From: Ligula intestinalis
Taxonomy: Eukaryota > Platyhelminthes > Cestoda > Diphyllobothriidea > Diphyllobothriidae
DNA length: 64,000 bases
Assembly: GCA_036362985.1 (NCBI GenBank)
Contig: JAYGXS010000001.1
Span: 77,944,282 to 78,008,281 of the forward strand
Direction: 5' to 3'
Below the pieces are notes generated by a model. It made no database searches. It was not told the DNA's origin and worked only from the letters and a program-made list of their open reading frames with translations. This document shows positions 1 to 13,500 of the stretch, piece after piece (the stretch's first letter is position 1; each line of letters opens with the position of its first letter). Position numbers and translations under genes: made by a program.

Positions 1-1740
1 GTTGGGAGAAAATAATGTCCTTGAATAATCCCGTCACCCTTACCAGTGAGTCGGCAAGTAGGTATGAGGGAAGGACATCCTGTCAACGTATTCCAGTAAG
101 TCGGAACGTTGGTGGGAATGAGTGAGTGTTGGAATTGTTAGCAGGTAAACGGAGATGAAGGCGCGCTGAAGATAATCGGGTCACCATTGAGATAGAGTGT
201 TGAGAACGTCGGAATCGAAAGTATAGAGTTAAGTGGAGTGAATTGAACGTCGGAGTCGTTTTTGGAGTGTGGAGAAACGTCGGACTCGAGTGTTGAATAT
301 AGAAGCGTCGGGGTCAACAGTGTGGAATACGATGGGATCCAGCCGGATAATAGACGAGAGAACGTATCCAAACATGTTTAAGTTAGTTGAATAGAATAAG
401 GCGTTGAAGGCCATAGTGTCAGGGAGAATTAACTAAGGTAGGCACAAGCGTAGTATGCAAGCAATAGGAGAAGTGACTTCCAGATGAGTGTAGTCCAGAG
501 TCGCATTCCGGCAAGTCGATCACCGGGTCTGGACGTCTGCAACCGAACAGTGAATCGTCGGCTCTGGAAAAGAATGAGCGTAAACAAATCGTCCGCATCT
601 CGGGCACTGGTATAACCTTGAGAAGTGATTGGCTAGTGAGACCAGCCCGCCTTGAGAAAGCTAGACAGGGAGTGACCTTGTCCCCGTGGCGTTCGAGGAA
701 AGCATGACTGAGAATAAGGGGTAGCTACAAACCAAAAAACAAACTTTCAGTTCCAGGATTTCTCTGAAAAACGGTCTTTTAATCTTCAGGTATACTCTGG
801 ATATGGGATAACTTCATTGAAAAAACAACAAAATAAGACTGAAGTTTTCTCTTCAAGCGACGTGGTTGTATAGTGACACTGAAACGCAAATAATTGCACC
901 TCCATTTATGCTGTATTGACCAAAAGTCTCGATTGAGTAGTAGAGGTGGTGAAGTGGCTGTTTTTGTAAACTAGCAATGGTGCATAAACTGTGCTTCTTT
1001 ATTTACTTACTCGGATGAGTTAATAAACGTTTTTACTGTTGTCTCCAAACCCAGACTCTTAAGAATTTTTAAAGTATTATTTATGTTAGTATCTACATCC
1101 CCTCCTCTACATGCGAAGCTACTTCAATCCGCATTTTTGAATTTCTTCCCCTTAAACTTGCCGTACTGTCTTGCGAGCCTCCTATTATTTTAGGTTGTGA
1201 TTTTAACTGTTTGAACCTACGTTTCTTTACGCTGATATGATATAATGGCCTGTCTTCCTTTAATATTCGCGCAGATGCCCCTCTTTATCACATTCTGATC
1301 AACTACCTCACGCTTTTTGCTGCCACAATTAAGCTCTGTTGTCAGGATCAGAGCATCCTGTGTAACTAGGCCTCCTAACTGTATATTGCAAGTCTTAGCA
1401 AATACTATGAGCAAAGCATAAGACAAAACTTGAAGTGCGCTACACGGTCCCACAGAATAGTTGCCTGCTTTAGACTTGCATATCTGAAAATATCCTTGCG
1501 TTGCTTGAACACTTGAGCGTCGGGTCCTGTTATAGCTACCTTACATACTATTCAATGAAGTGTTTAATAAAACGGGAGATTTTCGGACTGCAAGACCTAT
1601 TTGTTCTCCAGTTTTTTATTTATTATTCTTCTACATCTTTGCTTACTCGCTTCCCGGCTGATGTTCGAAAGAGTCTTAAATGTTCAACTGAGCAACTCAA
1701 TACACGATGCTGATTTAGATTGTTTCAATGCAAATTTAAT
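1..1740. other. Non-coding stretch with short degenerate repeats
   Basis: I see no convincing gene here. The first 400 bases are G-rich on this strand and repeat a CGTCGG-(A/G)-(A/C/G/T)-TC motif at about 207, 248, 278 and 306 with irregular spacing (41, 30, 28), so it is at best a decayed tandem repeat. Open frames in this part are short, overlap on both strands and show no recognisable domain. The rest is A+T-rich without recognisable features. Confidence 0.5.
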
Positions 1741-1899
1741 TCACACCCACTGAGTCCTGGCCTGCGTAAAACGACGTTTCCTTATCATAAAGTGTCTTTG
1801 ATCCCGTGTCCGTGACAAAATTGGTGAACCAGCGTAGAAAGGTTCAAGGATCGACAACTGCTTGGCCAGATATAATCTTAACCTTTCTCGTAAGATCTT

Positions 1900-2755
1900 G
1901 CTGTTTTCAGTTAGCTTCTGCTTTGGCACCTTGTATCAGCTTGTCCTTCGTGAAGTCTACGCTGCTGGATGATAAGTATTCAGTAGGAATCACTTTTATC
2001 CCCGAAAATTGTAATGTGGGTCCTAAATCATTTCATCTAATTGCCTGCTCTTCCGCACTACTGAGGCCTTTAGAACGTGTTGTTTTGGACATAATCACGC
2101 CATTCTCCTGCGACTTGTCCAACCCCCTAAAATTTTTATATAAGGCCAGCCGTAGTATCCCAGAGGCTCTTGCTTTTGTTGTCCATTCTGCTCTAGGAGA
2201 TTTAGATCATGGTTGCCGTGCGTATCCATTTGCATTTTTTGACTACTTTTGAGCCTTTTATACTATATCACACCATCTCCTCTTTAATAAAACTTCTGCA
2301 TGCGGCTCTCCCGGTTAGGTTGTCTCTTAACTTGGGGAATAATTCATGTGCCACACTCAATTCGTCTGATCCGGACAAATGAATGCTTGCGTTTAAAATA
2401 TTTTGATGATATGGTTGTTGGTTATCCTCCCAAAAGTCAGACATATTTCGAAGTCCTTAAAGATGGCCTGGACCATGTCTCGGCATGGTTGTTATCAGAT
2501 GGCCTTCTACTGAATAATCCGAAGTCGGTCCAGTGTGTTTTCCGATTGTCATTCTCTCATAGTCTTGCATCCTTAGACATCCTGCCCAGTTAAGTATCTT
2601 TGTTCCGGTACCTTGGTGTTACTCTTACATCTAATCTTTCAGTTATTCTTCATATTGAAAACCTCTTCACTAAAATTCGTAAACTTCTCTATTATATCCG
2701 TCGGTTGCGTTCGTATCACACATTTCAAGCCCTAATGTGGCGATTAATAGCAAGC
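1900..2755 (+). pseudogene. CR1/Jockey-like non-LTR reverse transcriptase relic
   Basis: Frames here carry pieces of a non-LTR retrotransposon reverse transcriptase in the right order. An early palm piece reads LLRPLERVVLDIITPF, followed by the AFVVHSALGDLDHGCRAY block. The catalytic block is FDDMVVG near 2400 (the usual Y/F-x-DD box) and the thumb piece is FRYLGVTLTSNLS near 2605. Pieces lie in different frames with stops between them. The segment between the first block and the catalytic box, where the family has its GVPQG motif, is largely missing, so this is a dead internal-deletion copy. The same family recurs on the minus strand at 13.1-14.9 kb. Class identity comes from known motifs; the clade is a guess. 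Confidence 0.75.
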
Positions 2756-4284
2756 TACCTCACGTGTAAAGAAACGGAAATACAGAAGCTGAGATAAAGC
2801 CTGTCTCCGTAAAAGCTGCGAATTTTATGTGAACCACTGGAAGTTGAATATTTTCTTTGTCTTTCATTTGCTCTCATTGAATGGAGCCACTTTTTCTGAA
2901 AATTTTGGACGCCACCTTCAAAATAAAGCGCAGGGCTCTTTTCCTCTCTATCCCGCTCATATTTACCCACAGCGGATGCTTCATGTTAGCTGAATTAACG
3001 TCAAACCTCAGAATGGTAAGATTAGTCAGACAGGCCATGAAAATAGGCATGACATTTATTGCCGATCGCCTAGAACTATATTTCAGGAAGTTTATGGTTA
3101 ACGCTTTTGTTAGGTTACAGGCTAGGACCCGAGAATAGGTACATACCCCTGAAATTTAGGTCAAAGCCAACTCTATAATGCGGTGGTATGCTTATTCACG
3201 TGTCCAACAATTTTCCTTCCATCATTTATCTCCTCTGTCTGAGTGAAAATAGTCGTAACGAAAAGGATGGCCTGCAGAGAATTGCGGTAATTTATCGGCT
3301 TCCAGAAGTAATGAGCGCTACCTGTGGCCGAACCATTTTCCACCCGCAAGATGGGTGGTACGAATGCGTGAACAATTATTGCTGTCCACTGGCTGTGATT
3401 TTGGTCTCCAGACGCGAGGATGATGACCTGGGCCGGAGTCCGCGGTAAACTTGCGTTCCTCTCTGTCGCATGCCTCACCAACGATTAGTCGAATATTGTA
3501 CTGCTCTCTATGTATAACTATAGTGGCTGATCAACCGCTGAAAGCCCGAGGCTCAAGCTGATGTCCGGCTACCTATGGCAATCCAAAACGGCCAGTCCAT
3601 TGCAGGAATTGTTCGAGTATACCCGAACTCCAGACATCCAGATGCCTATTAGAGCTAGTGTTGGGCACTCCATCTAACTTCAAAAAACTATAATTCACTC
3701 CGTCCTTAAAGAACGCAAACCGCTTACTACCAGAGTCTGCATTATTATCTTCCTAATCGAGAGCTAAGCAAATTAGCAGTCCACACAAATATAAACCATA
3801 CTGTCATACGTCTCCGATAAAGCTAAATTTGTAAAATTTAACAAGTCAAGTGAAGTCAAGTTTATTTCAGGAAATATAGGCAAATGCCTTTGAACTCCCT
3901 CTTGGTACATAGGATTTAAGAAATGCATCGGCATAGCCGAACCTTCCAAAGAAGTCGTTGACGCAATTTCAAACGAGAAATCAATATTATCTTATATATT
4001 TCTTTTGATGCCACAACGATATAAACTATAGGTGGAGGGTCTCAGAAGCGACAGTCTGCACGAGCATCAGAAGCAATTATTCAGGATCTCCTGTTTTGAG
4101 AACAGGCGATCCCTGAGGAACTACAAGGCTTATGCGAAAGTACTCTTATTTTAGATATTTCATTGGAGGTCACGGCAATACGGATGAATATATGAGAGGG
4201 AAAGTGATACGTGACAGGTCTCAGCAATGGAGGCTTGCACGATCATCAGAAGCAGCCAAGGTGCATTCATTTTCTGCATCTCCT
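2756..4284. other. Region downstream of gene A, no gene recognised
   Basis: There is no recognisable coding sequence. Short open frames at 3173-3481 overlap on opposite strands and match nothing I know. A minus-strand AATAAA (TTTATT on the plus strand at 3861-3866) lies about 420 bases beyond the gene A stop codon and could serve as its polyadenylation signal; this is only a possibility. A 38-base segment at 4038 is a diverged copy of 4217-4254. Confidence 0.4.
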
Positions 4285-4519
4285 TTAACAGGCTCCTCTG
4301 GGGTGAGTGGACTCCGCGGCCGCAGTTTGCCCGGGTGGATACAAGGGCGTGGCACAATCCGCACTACTTCGGTCCTCGTCACTGAATTGTTTATCAGGAT
4401 CGATGTATGCATATATATGTGAGGAGTTTCGACGAGAGTTTGGACGATCATCACCGATCGACATTATCATTTGTTTTTCTTTGTCTTGAGTAGAGTAAAT
4501 AAATCCATGTTGGAAAAGC
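4285..4519 (-). CDS. Gene A exon 9: cytoplasmic tail and stop
   Basis: The acceptor is a clean pyrimidine tract ending in cttcag just above 4519. One base completes the split Arg codon from exon 8. The exon then reads LFQHGFIYSTQDKEKQMIM, which matches LRQNGFIYTSDGRQRS of gene B exon 9 and fixes this acceptor. A shared HIYA-x-I tyrosine motif follows (HIYAYIDPDK here, HIYAEIGDPY in B). The frame stops at 4285-4287. A neighbouring frame, running to 4221, carries PRSPLTPEEPVKG then TLAASDDRASLHC, which resembles the end of the B tail (PPRIPFEEAPP, TVATSELSDRSRTS). The original tail frame therefore seems to have been shifted. Confidence 0.8.
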
Positions 4520-7500
4520 CTGAAGACGAAAAGAACATATAGTTGAAATGAGAGCAAAGCAACGCTAGACGAGCCTTAGTTGAGGTTGCAGGCCTGTCTA
4601 CTCAATTGGCCTATTTTCAAATTGAGGCAGCTCATCGGGTTTTTGAGTAGTGCTTGAGAAGGGGAAGAGTATGACGAGAAATAAGGTCAGTCAGACTTGA
4701 ACCTTTAAAATTTAGACTCTTCTGCAAGACATTCACATAGTTTGCAATTGATAAAGGGCGCTGAAATTAATGGGAAGGAGTATCGTTAACAGATAGGACA
4801 ACGCAGTCCTTTCCCAACGGACGGTCAAACTACCTAATATTCTTACCTCGGCTTTTTGGCACAAGTCTTTGATGATAGATAAGAGTACCCTTTCCAATGC
4901 AATGCCTATTCACACAGAGATCAGCACGTACGCGGCATGCATAGGAGTGGGTCTGGTCATGATATTCATTATGCAATACCAATGCCAAGTCTTCTTACAT
5001 TCGTACATCCTTTTTAAAGTGTATTTGGGAAGAGAGAGCCTCCCGTATTGCAAATCTCTCACAATTAACCAAGTCACGTGTAAACAGCGGTCGCGTCTAT
5101 AGAATAGTGATAGATCTCGCCTGTTGCGTCGGAGGAAATATCAAGTATTGTTAATTACTGCGGAAAAAAGTGTAGGAGTAACCTGGTATACCCCAAAATC
5201 GAGAAGACCACTGGATTTTCTCACCCAACCATGAGGCGAAATAACTATATCAAGGCCCAGGGGACAAGTCATAAGTGCTACAAATGAACACCACTAGCTA
5301 ATGAAGACTCCAAAAAATGTAATAGGACCGACGCTCGCAAATCTAACCACCTGCTGCATTCAGAGGTTTAGCATTTCTTCTCTTACGACAAGATATTTCA
5401 CTCTGATGGGATTGATTTATTACTGAAAATCCATGAAATGCTTGTCACCCCTAAACTATCACTTCATGCCGAAATGCTTGTATTGTTGGAGGAATAACAC
5501 CACCGAGTGGCTCTAGCTTTTATGATGTTCATTAATACAGTAATAATGTAACAATTTTAACCTCTAACATCCATTATACCCTTCTCCTTACCAACCTAGA
5601 GATAGTCAAGACAGTCGATAACGTCATACCATTGGCAATACAGCTTCGCATGGTCACCAGATGCCACTGTAGTGAACCTGGTATTCTAAGCCATGCATTC
5701 CTCGCACGCCTCTGGAGCATTTCGGGCATGTCTGGTACATGTGTCGATTAAGCACGTGCGTACCAGAGCGTGTCAGTAGCAAGTTTAGGTCACGGACGGG
5801 TGTTCACACTCTGTCTGTCCCAACTGCCCAACCACTTTCCAAGGCCAGTTCACAAAAGGCCCTATTGCGTTGACTGCTTACGCTCAGACACGCTGGGAAC
5901 CGGTGACCTCACTGCCGGCCTGCAGACTACCAGATACGGTGACGTAAATGTTGGGCTGCGACTCTGGACTCGGCCTGCTCATGGCTGGACTGCACTCGTC
6001 TGGGAGTCCATTGCCCATTACTCATATTCTACTCCTTCTGTACTTACGTAAATAATTCATAACACTCTAGCCTTCCACGCCTTATCTTAGCTTCTGGATT
6101 CTATCCATTGGGCTACGTTCATCATTTATTACCCGGATGGACTGCTTCGCATCCTACACCAGCATGAAGATGTCGAACTTAAAGTGTATTGTGTATGTGT
6201 GCCAGCTTTAAATCTTGCCTTTTATTCAAATGATCCTTCACAGGTTTATACAACTTGCAGGGAATATCGAGATTACTCTGTTGAAACCTAACAAAGGCGT
6301 TGAGGTAACAGCAATAGAGAACCATTAGATAGGTAAGAGAACAGTTTAGGTAAAGGGCTAAACGATGGAATAGATCATCAACCCAAAAAACTCTACCAAC
6401 CTCATCTGGTCTGCAAAAAACCCCTAACGCCAACATAGCATCATAACCTTTTTTAATCAGCGCACAATCCATAAAGCAGTCTTCCGTTTAGTCAGCTAAT
6501 GTGTTTCGTTGTATTTACAAAAGAAACATTCATGCACACAACATCCGAAAATGTGGCATATCTATGTGATTGAACTGCAGGAGCGCGATCTATGGCCCAG
6601 TGTATCACTTGATAAGTCTATCAGGGTAGTGCGTGAGTATGCTTCATGTTTAATTGGTTGCAGCTTTCCACAAAAGTCTTTGATCTCCAATGAATGAAGG
6701 TAGGAATATATGATTCTAAGTTCGGTTTAGAACATCTGAACGGCTTAAGACACGATAAGGAGAGTAGAGGGTTGTGTTCATGTCTCGGTGCTGCAGAACA
6801 AAGAATCATAAACACAGCCAACCAACACCCAAGTTTTAAACGGGCCATTTTTTAGGGAGATTGACGATAGGTAGGTCTATTATACTATAACACACGGGAT
6901 ATTTCATGGCGAGCCTTGATTTAGGACTGACATCAGGCCCAAAAGTCATAAATGCGTGGAGATAGACGGAAAATACAAAAAACAGAGGTAAGGATGAAAC
7001 ATGGAAAGCCCATTATTGTGTTTAGAAGAAGATCACTGCATTAGAAGTTAACTGTGAAAAGGAAGTTGTTAACATCTTTGTGAGTTCCTTTGTTTTACTA
7101 CACATTCTTTAATTATTCGTTAGCTGCGTTGTTTAAGTATCTCCTCATAAGACTATAGAAGGTCGCTAAGGGGAACCTTATGAAGCTCAGTCAAAACTAT
7201 CGTTAACGTTGAAATGGACTTCTAAATACGCTGTTAGTCTTGTATGCTTTTCCTTCCAATTTCGAGGCACTAACGGCTTCGATATGATCAAGCGAAGAGA
7301 ATACACTATGACTGAAGGAGAACATGCGGCCTGCCGTCCCAAAAAATTTTTTAACTACTACGTAAAAGCGCTGGGGCCTAATCGTAAGGTTAATAGCCCC
7401 CGAGTATAATTATTTGATCTTTAATCTGGCTTCTATATTAATTCACAGGTGGCGTGTTCTGAATGCGCTCGAAGTTGACGCAGAGTGATGCATAATGCAT

Positions 7501-10500
7501 CGTCCCCTAATGAGGTTGACCGGAGGGCGAATGAAAATTGCAGTCGGTGTTTTCTACATAAGAAACTGAACGGCAGATTAATATGAAAACGCTAGCTGAG
7601 TACATTTGCTAAATAGGTACACACGAAACATGATGGCGGGGATAACAGTAGACGAATAAAGTTGTTCACATTTCAATCGCTTAATTTGAAAATAGTTTCT
7701 TTCGATCAATGTCTTGATCATGCTTAAATCTTGAAATATAATAATAAATACTTAATGCTCTTACCGTTTCCTTCCGGAGACCTTTTTGCCTACGAAAATT
7801 GCCACAAGAACGACCACCATCAAACAGACCACGACGGCAATAGAAGTTGAAATTGAGGTGGCTAATCCCTAGGAAATAGCAAAAGTAGATTTTCGTTCAT
7901 GAAGTGCAGTATCTAAAAGAAAATTTATTTTTCTTAAGTCAATATGGCGAACATTAATAGCTCAGCAAATTACAATCGCGGAACAATGCTAGCTTCTAAA
8001 CAGAAACCCAGGCTAAAGTAAGTCCACCAAAGGACCAGACTTGCTTTAAGGTATTTGTTCTATTTGCCTTTCGAGTTTTCCGTTATCAAGTGCGCATGTA
8101 GCGTCTTAAAAGCACTACAGGAAAGCCTAAAGTGTGATATGCTACGTCTCTTAACCAAACTTATCATCTGAGCGTAAAAAGAAGTTTTAATTTTGAAAAA
8201 AGACTGCCTTCGGAAAAGCGAGTCTAACTCGTGAATTTTCAAGCAGGAAACAATTGCCCGTCGTCAGACTAAGCGGAAAAGTGAAGAATGGGACTGTCAG
8301 ACTACAGTGTTTGGTGGGAGAGACAGGGAGACAGAGGTTCATAGTTGGGGAGAGGATAAACCAGTCACGGTTAATATTGGTATGAGAGGAAGGGTGTTGA
8401 AAAGGTAGGGTCACGTGGTAAGGATATGCCGCATCGGTGCATTTCTACTCGGCCGGGTAAAGATATGCGACTGTTGTGAATATGAGTCAGTGAGCTGTGC
8501 ACGCAAACAATCGTAATATGAATCAAGATCCACATGTCTGTTAATGCAAGTTGGACTCGATTGTCCCTTTTCGACGAATGTTCCCGCTGGTCTCGTGTTA
8601 GCAATGATAATTCCCTCGGTGCCGTCTCAATTAAAGCGGTGGTTGAACTAAAGGGGGTGTAAAAATACGAGTGATAAGGAGTCCAGTCGGCGAGCGGATG
8701 ATTCATGTTCATTGACGTAAATCCCAAAACTTTGGCCTGTCTGGCCAACGTAAACACAAGGACAGTTGGAGCACGGTATGCTGTAAGCAACGTTGGTTAG
8801 TTGTTCTACAGGTAGGGATGCTGAACTTGGCATGGGGTTGCGCGTAGGGAGAATGCGGGGTTGTATGCAACGTCTACACTGAATCAAACTAGTTGTCGAG
8901 AGATGTTTTCGGAAATTCCATTCATATAATGTAGGGAATAAAATTTCATTGAGAAGGGGGTTTTGCGCTGGTCCCTAATATCTGAGTAAATTTTTGGAAA
9001 ATTTTGTTGGAGATCTATTGGGTCGGAAGAACGTATATATTTAGGAGCAAGTGTTATCTGCTTAAAAATTATCAAGTAAAACTCGATTTCCCGAAGACAG
9101 TCTTTATTTTCATTATTTCATCTTGGAATGCAAACTAATTCACTTATCCACTCTTAATCATCTTATAGAAATTTAAGCTCCAGAGGGAAATAGTGTAGGT
9201 TTTGAGAGATGTCGACACCTGTTTTAGCGTAGTTTGTGCCATTTTCCTGGAAAATAATCCTACCTATATTCTTCACCTAAACAGGATAAATATTTTGAAA
9301 CGAATGTCCAAAAGTTTGCTGCTGAAGCAGACATCCTCAATCAGTTCCAAATTCTGGTGCTCTTTTCATCCGTCGTTTGTTTATAATAATTATTTACTCA
9401 AATACTTTTTTGAAGGGAGCAAGTGCTCTTGTGAGAGCTCTTGGCCACACTTGTACATTAATACCGACGAGTCACCTATCCGTAGTAAGTTTTGGTTAGT
9501 TATTAGTGCATCATCAATAAACGGACATTTTTTAACATTTTGGATGTTTTTAGTATTTGGTAAAGGCGATAAAAGTAAGAAGGAGAGGTCGATAGATTAT
9601 CGGATCGTAGGAACTTCTTCTATTCGTTTGCAGAGAGTAACATTTTGAGGCTACTGCCTGCTACCTAAGGCACCTAATATCATGCCACACCTCGCGCATT
9701 GCCGAATTGAAAATATTTTAGTTTTTTTTACTAGAATTTTCTCTGCAAGCACTGACATACCAGATGATAGCATTTTATTGTCCTGCTAGTGTAAGGTAGT
9801 GGAGTCCAGTATGAGCGACAGGAGGAAGGTCGGCAGAGTGTTTGACTGACCACTCTATTGAAAACTATGTAACCTGCAACCTTTCTGCGTTCTGTCATGA
9901 CGTTGACAGGTTTTTCTTATCATACCAATCTCTCCGTTCTATCGACTGCTCTAAACGATGTCCCGAAAAACCCCGTGAATCGATTTACATCGTTAGGTCT
10001 TTTGGGGGATAGTTAAAAGCAGTGCATTTACACAAGCATGGCCTAGGTTGCGTACAAAAGGCCCTAAGTTGTATTAAAAGATGGTTCATACAGCCAGGCA
10101 TCAGTGAATATATCTCCTGTAAGTTGGCTTTTAATTAGGAACTGACGAAGATATTTACAGGGGGAACGAGAACCCGAATTGTGCAGCGTTTTTTCCTAAT
10201 GAATAGCTTAGCTTCTCTTTTCCGCAACCTGTCACAACCAAATTGACAAGTAAGAGCATCGTTATCCAAATAGCACACCGAAAATGCGTTGTTGAGTCTG
10301 GATGTACCATATTGCATTTTTCTCGAGACGTTGGCTAACGATCACCCAGCAGCATTCTATCTTGCTTGATGCGCTCTTAATCCATCCAAAATTTACATAT
10401 TTGACGGCGTTGAATGACTTAATATAGCCAGCTATGTGTTAGGCGATATCGTAATTTGTGAGCGATCTTCCGCATAAAAGCTGTTGTCGCTAGACTGTCA

Positions 10501-13500
10501 ATAGTTGGCATGTGGAGGAGAATGCTAAGATAATATTGAATAAAACCATTAGTTTTTAAAGCCTTTCGGTCGACTTCAAAAGCCCAAAAAAACCCAGTGG
10601 ATATCGTGCATTATAACAAAAGCTCTACAAAGACCCTCAACTATGTAGCTGAATTCGTTTTTTAAAATATCAGGCCGAAAATACGCCTTGCGCAGTGAAC
10701 TTGTGGGATTATATCTGGAAATTGCATTTCCACTAGTTGCCAGACTTAAGCTGCTGCCGGCATACTCAAGTGACAGTAGATAATGTAAGTATCAACTGGC
10801 ATCGACCCCATAGTTCTTATAACTACTGGATGAAATTGCCTTTAAGTAACCCTGTTAAAATGAGTCCAGATGAAGTAGTCGCCGGATTTTAAGCCCACGG
10901 TTAATAAGGCCGCCACTTATTAAGCCCAATTTGGTCTGGGCCTGAGGTGCACTTAATAACCGGCGACTGCTGCTTTAAGCCCACGGTCAATAAGTCCGCC
11001 GCTTATTAAGCCCAATTTGGTCTGTACTTGAGGTGGGCTTAATAGCTGGCGACTACCGTACTGCGGAACAATCAGTCAACTTTTCAATTTCACTAAGAAC
11101 AAATCGAGGGGATTTTATTTATTATATCTCAGATACGGACATGCTATTAATGAAACTTGAAGCATTTTTTTTCGGGCGTACATTTTAACGAGGCATTAAA
11201 TGCAAATATACAATCAACTTATCGCAGATTATTCACTTACTGATTGTTTTTAAAAAAAACTACTGTCATTTCAGGTAAAGTGATACATTCTGCCTTGCCG
11301 AAGCATCCCACGTCAAACTGTATGACAACTAACCTACAACTATTTAAGCCGCTGACCACGTGATCTCGCTACTATTCTTATGGCAAGAGAAACCTATGGA
11401 AAGAATGCTCCATCCAACACAACCTAATTAAGTTCTGTGGTGTGTAGTCTCCATGAAGTTGGATATGTTATCGCAGTAGTCAAAAATATATCTTCTAAAT
11501 TAATTCTCATTTCCACCGGGGCAATCTGCCTAGCGTCCCTACCTTTTAAATATTTATGCTGTTTGAATTCCCTACACTGCTTTCTCGTTTAAGCAGTACT
11601 GTTGACATGTATAATGACCAATCACGGATAAACAGAAGTTCATGAGATAAACAAAACTATCAAGTGCTGCGTATTTCAATTCCTTTATCTTGTTAAAATA
11701 ATTACTTGTCAACGTACGCTCCCTTTTCCTCGATGTAGCGTTGCAAATGAAGATAAGTACATGCGCAGTACAAACTTTTGAAGTACGCACTATAAGCACT
11801 ACAAAAGTGGACACACTGTTCATAGAGGACGGTACTGCGATGTCTGTTCCGTGATAACCTGAAACTGCACTTTGTTGTTAACGTGACAGCGATAAACAAG
11901 GGAAACAAGGAGCAGAAGTTTATCCATAAATTAGCGCACGAAATTATATGCTTTATTAATTCACTAGAAGCCGCATAAATTTGCTTAATTAACATAGCAA
12001 AAGACTGCTTTAAGTGCCAACAGACAAATTGTGAAGCCAATTCAGGAGTAACATGAAAGTGCATTTTGGGCTCATGTAAAGTGCATACGGTAGATAGAGA
12101 ATGTATTAAATAAATTACTACACACCTGATGTGTCTGTTTCTCGCATCGAATCCCTCCCCAACCTCGAAGACACTGACAGTGGAAGTCAAGGCCATTAGG
12201 ATCACTGACACAAGTTCCATTGTTTAGGCAAATAGCGGTTTCGTTCGCGTCCAACTCTTGAAGTCTCTTAGCCTCAAATTCGCAAGCATCTACATGGATT
12301 TTGCAGCGTTTGCCTCTCCAACGCCCCTTGCATTCACATTCAAAACCATCTGCACTTCCAGGTGAGGGCTTGCAAACGCCATGCTCAGAACAGGTCTCAT
12401 TGAGGCAAGGCTTGTAGGTGGCATAACATGTTACATCTACAAAGAAAAAATGGGCTTTCAGTTCAGCCTAGCTAAGGTCGTCTCGAAGAAAAAAGAGTAA
12501 GCGTTAACGCAAAAATCGGAATTTTCAAGATGACAGAAAACATTGTTGATGGAAATTAGACGTTGAGAAGGCAGATGTGCTGAGCTTTATTAGAAAATAA
12601 AACCGAAAATTGTAGCTGCTTAATACTGAAATAAAAAAATACGATGCATACTACGTGCTGGCTCGTTTGCTCACCTATTATTAAAGGGCATTAAAGCTAG
12701 CGTAATTTCGGGATATCTCATATTCAAGAAAATGTGCTTCAATAAGTTTAAACAGTGTAAGTTCTAAAATAAATGGCCTCATTTTTAATTTTTATCCTCG
12801 AATGATTCACGGATCCCAGCTTCTAAAAACCAATATACTGGGTTTGAAATGCGAGTGGGAAGTTTTTTAACGGAACGACTGGTCGGACTATGGTAAGATT
12901 ATTTGTGGCGACTGTAATGCAGTTAAGTGCGGACAAACAGGGAAATCAGCATCTTTTCGCTTATACGATCACCACTTAGCGGCAAGGAAGCGTGATCACT
13001 CATCCCAAGTCGGCACACACAGACTAGAAACTGGACGCAAAATTTAATGGGACTAAACCTGCATTGTTGGCTCATGCTAATTTAAGAAATGCCATGATCT
13101 TTTAAAGGCTATGATAATATAATATACATAGATATAATATAATTAAGACACTTGGAGAACTCCACAACTGTTGGGAAGGACGGTGGATCTTCGCTTGCCA
13201 TACTGAACCAATTGAGTGCGGGAAGTGAACTATTCCCCAAGCCAAGAGACAGCCCAGCCGGGAGAGCCGCATGCAGAAGTTTTGTTAAGTAGACGATGGA
13301 ACGGAATGATATTTAAAGCTGAGGAGTAGTCAAGAAAAGCACATCGGTATGCACGGCAGCTCTTATCTAAATCCCTTAAAACAAAATGGACTGCCAGAGC
13401 AACATCGTCTAGTGAACTACGCCTGCCTTTATACGCAAATGGCAAGTGATCGGAAAAATCGGAAGAAAATGGCGTGATGATGTCTAAGGTAACTCGCTCT

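Larger units (their letters stand above)
7869..12125 (-). other. Gene A intron 7 with repeats (4.3 kb)
   Basis: This intron separates the EGF exon from the transmembrane exon. It holds a Penelope-like fragment (8300-9075) and a palindromic repeat block (10875-11056), listed separately. A plus-strand open frame at 9202-9648 (148 codons) has no recognisable domain, and I do not call it a gene. Confidence 0.6.

Noticed and set aside
11702..12254. 172-codon minus-strand open frame crossing the EGF exon
   Set aside because: It is in a different frame from the EGF repeats and crosses a good splice donor; it is a shadow of exon 7.
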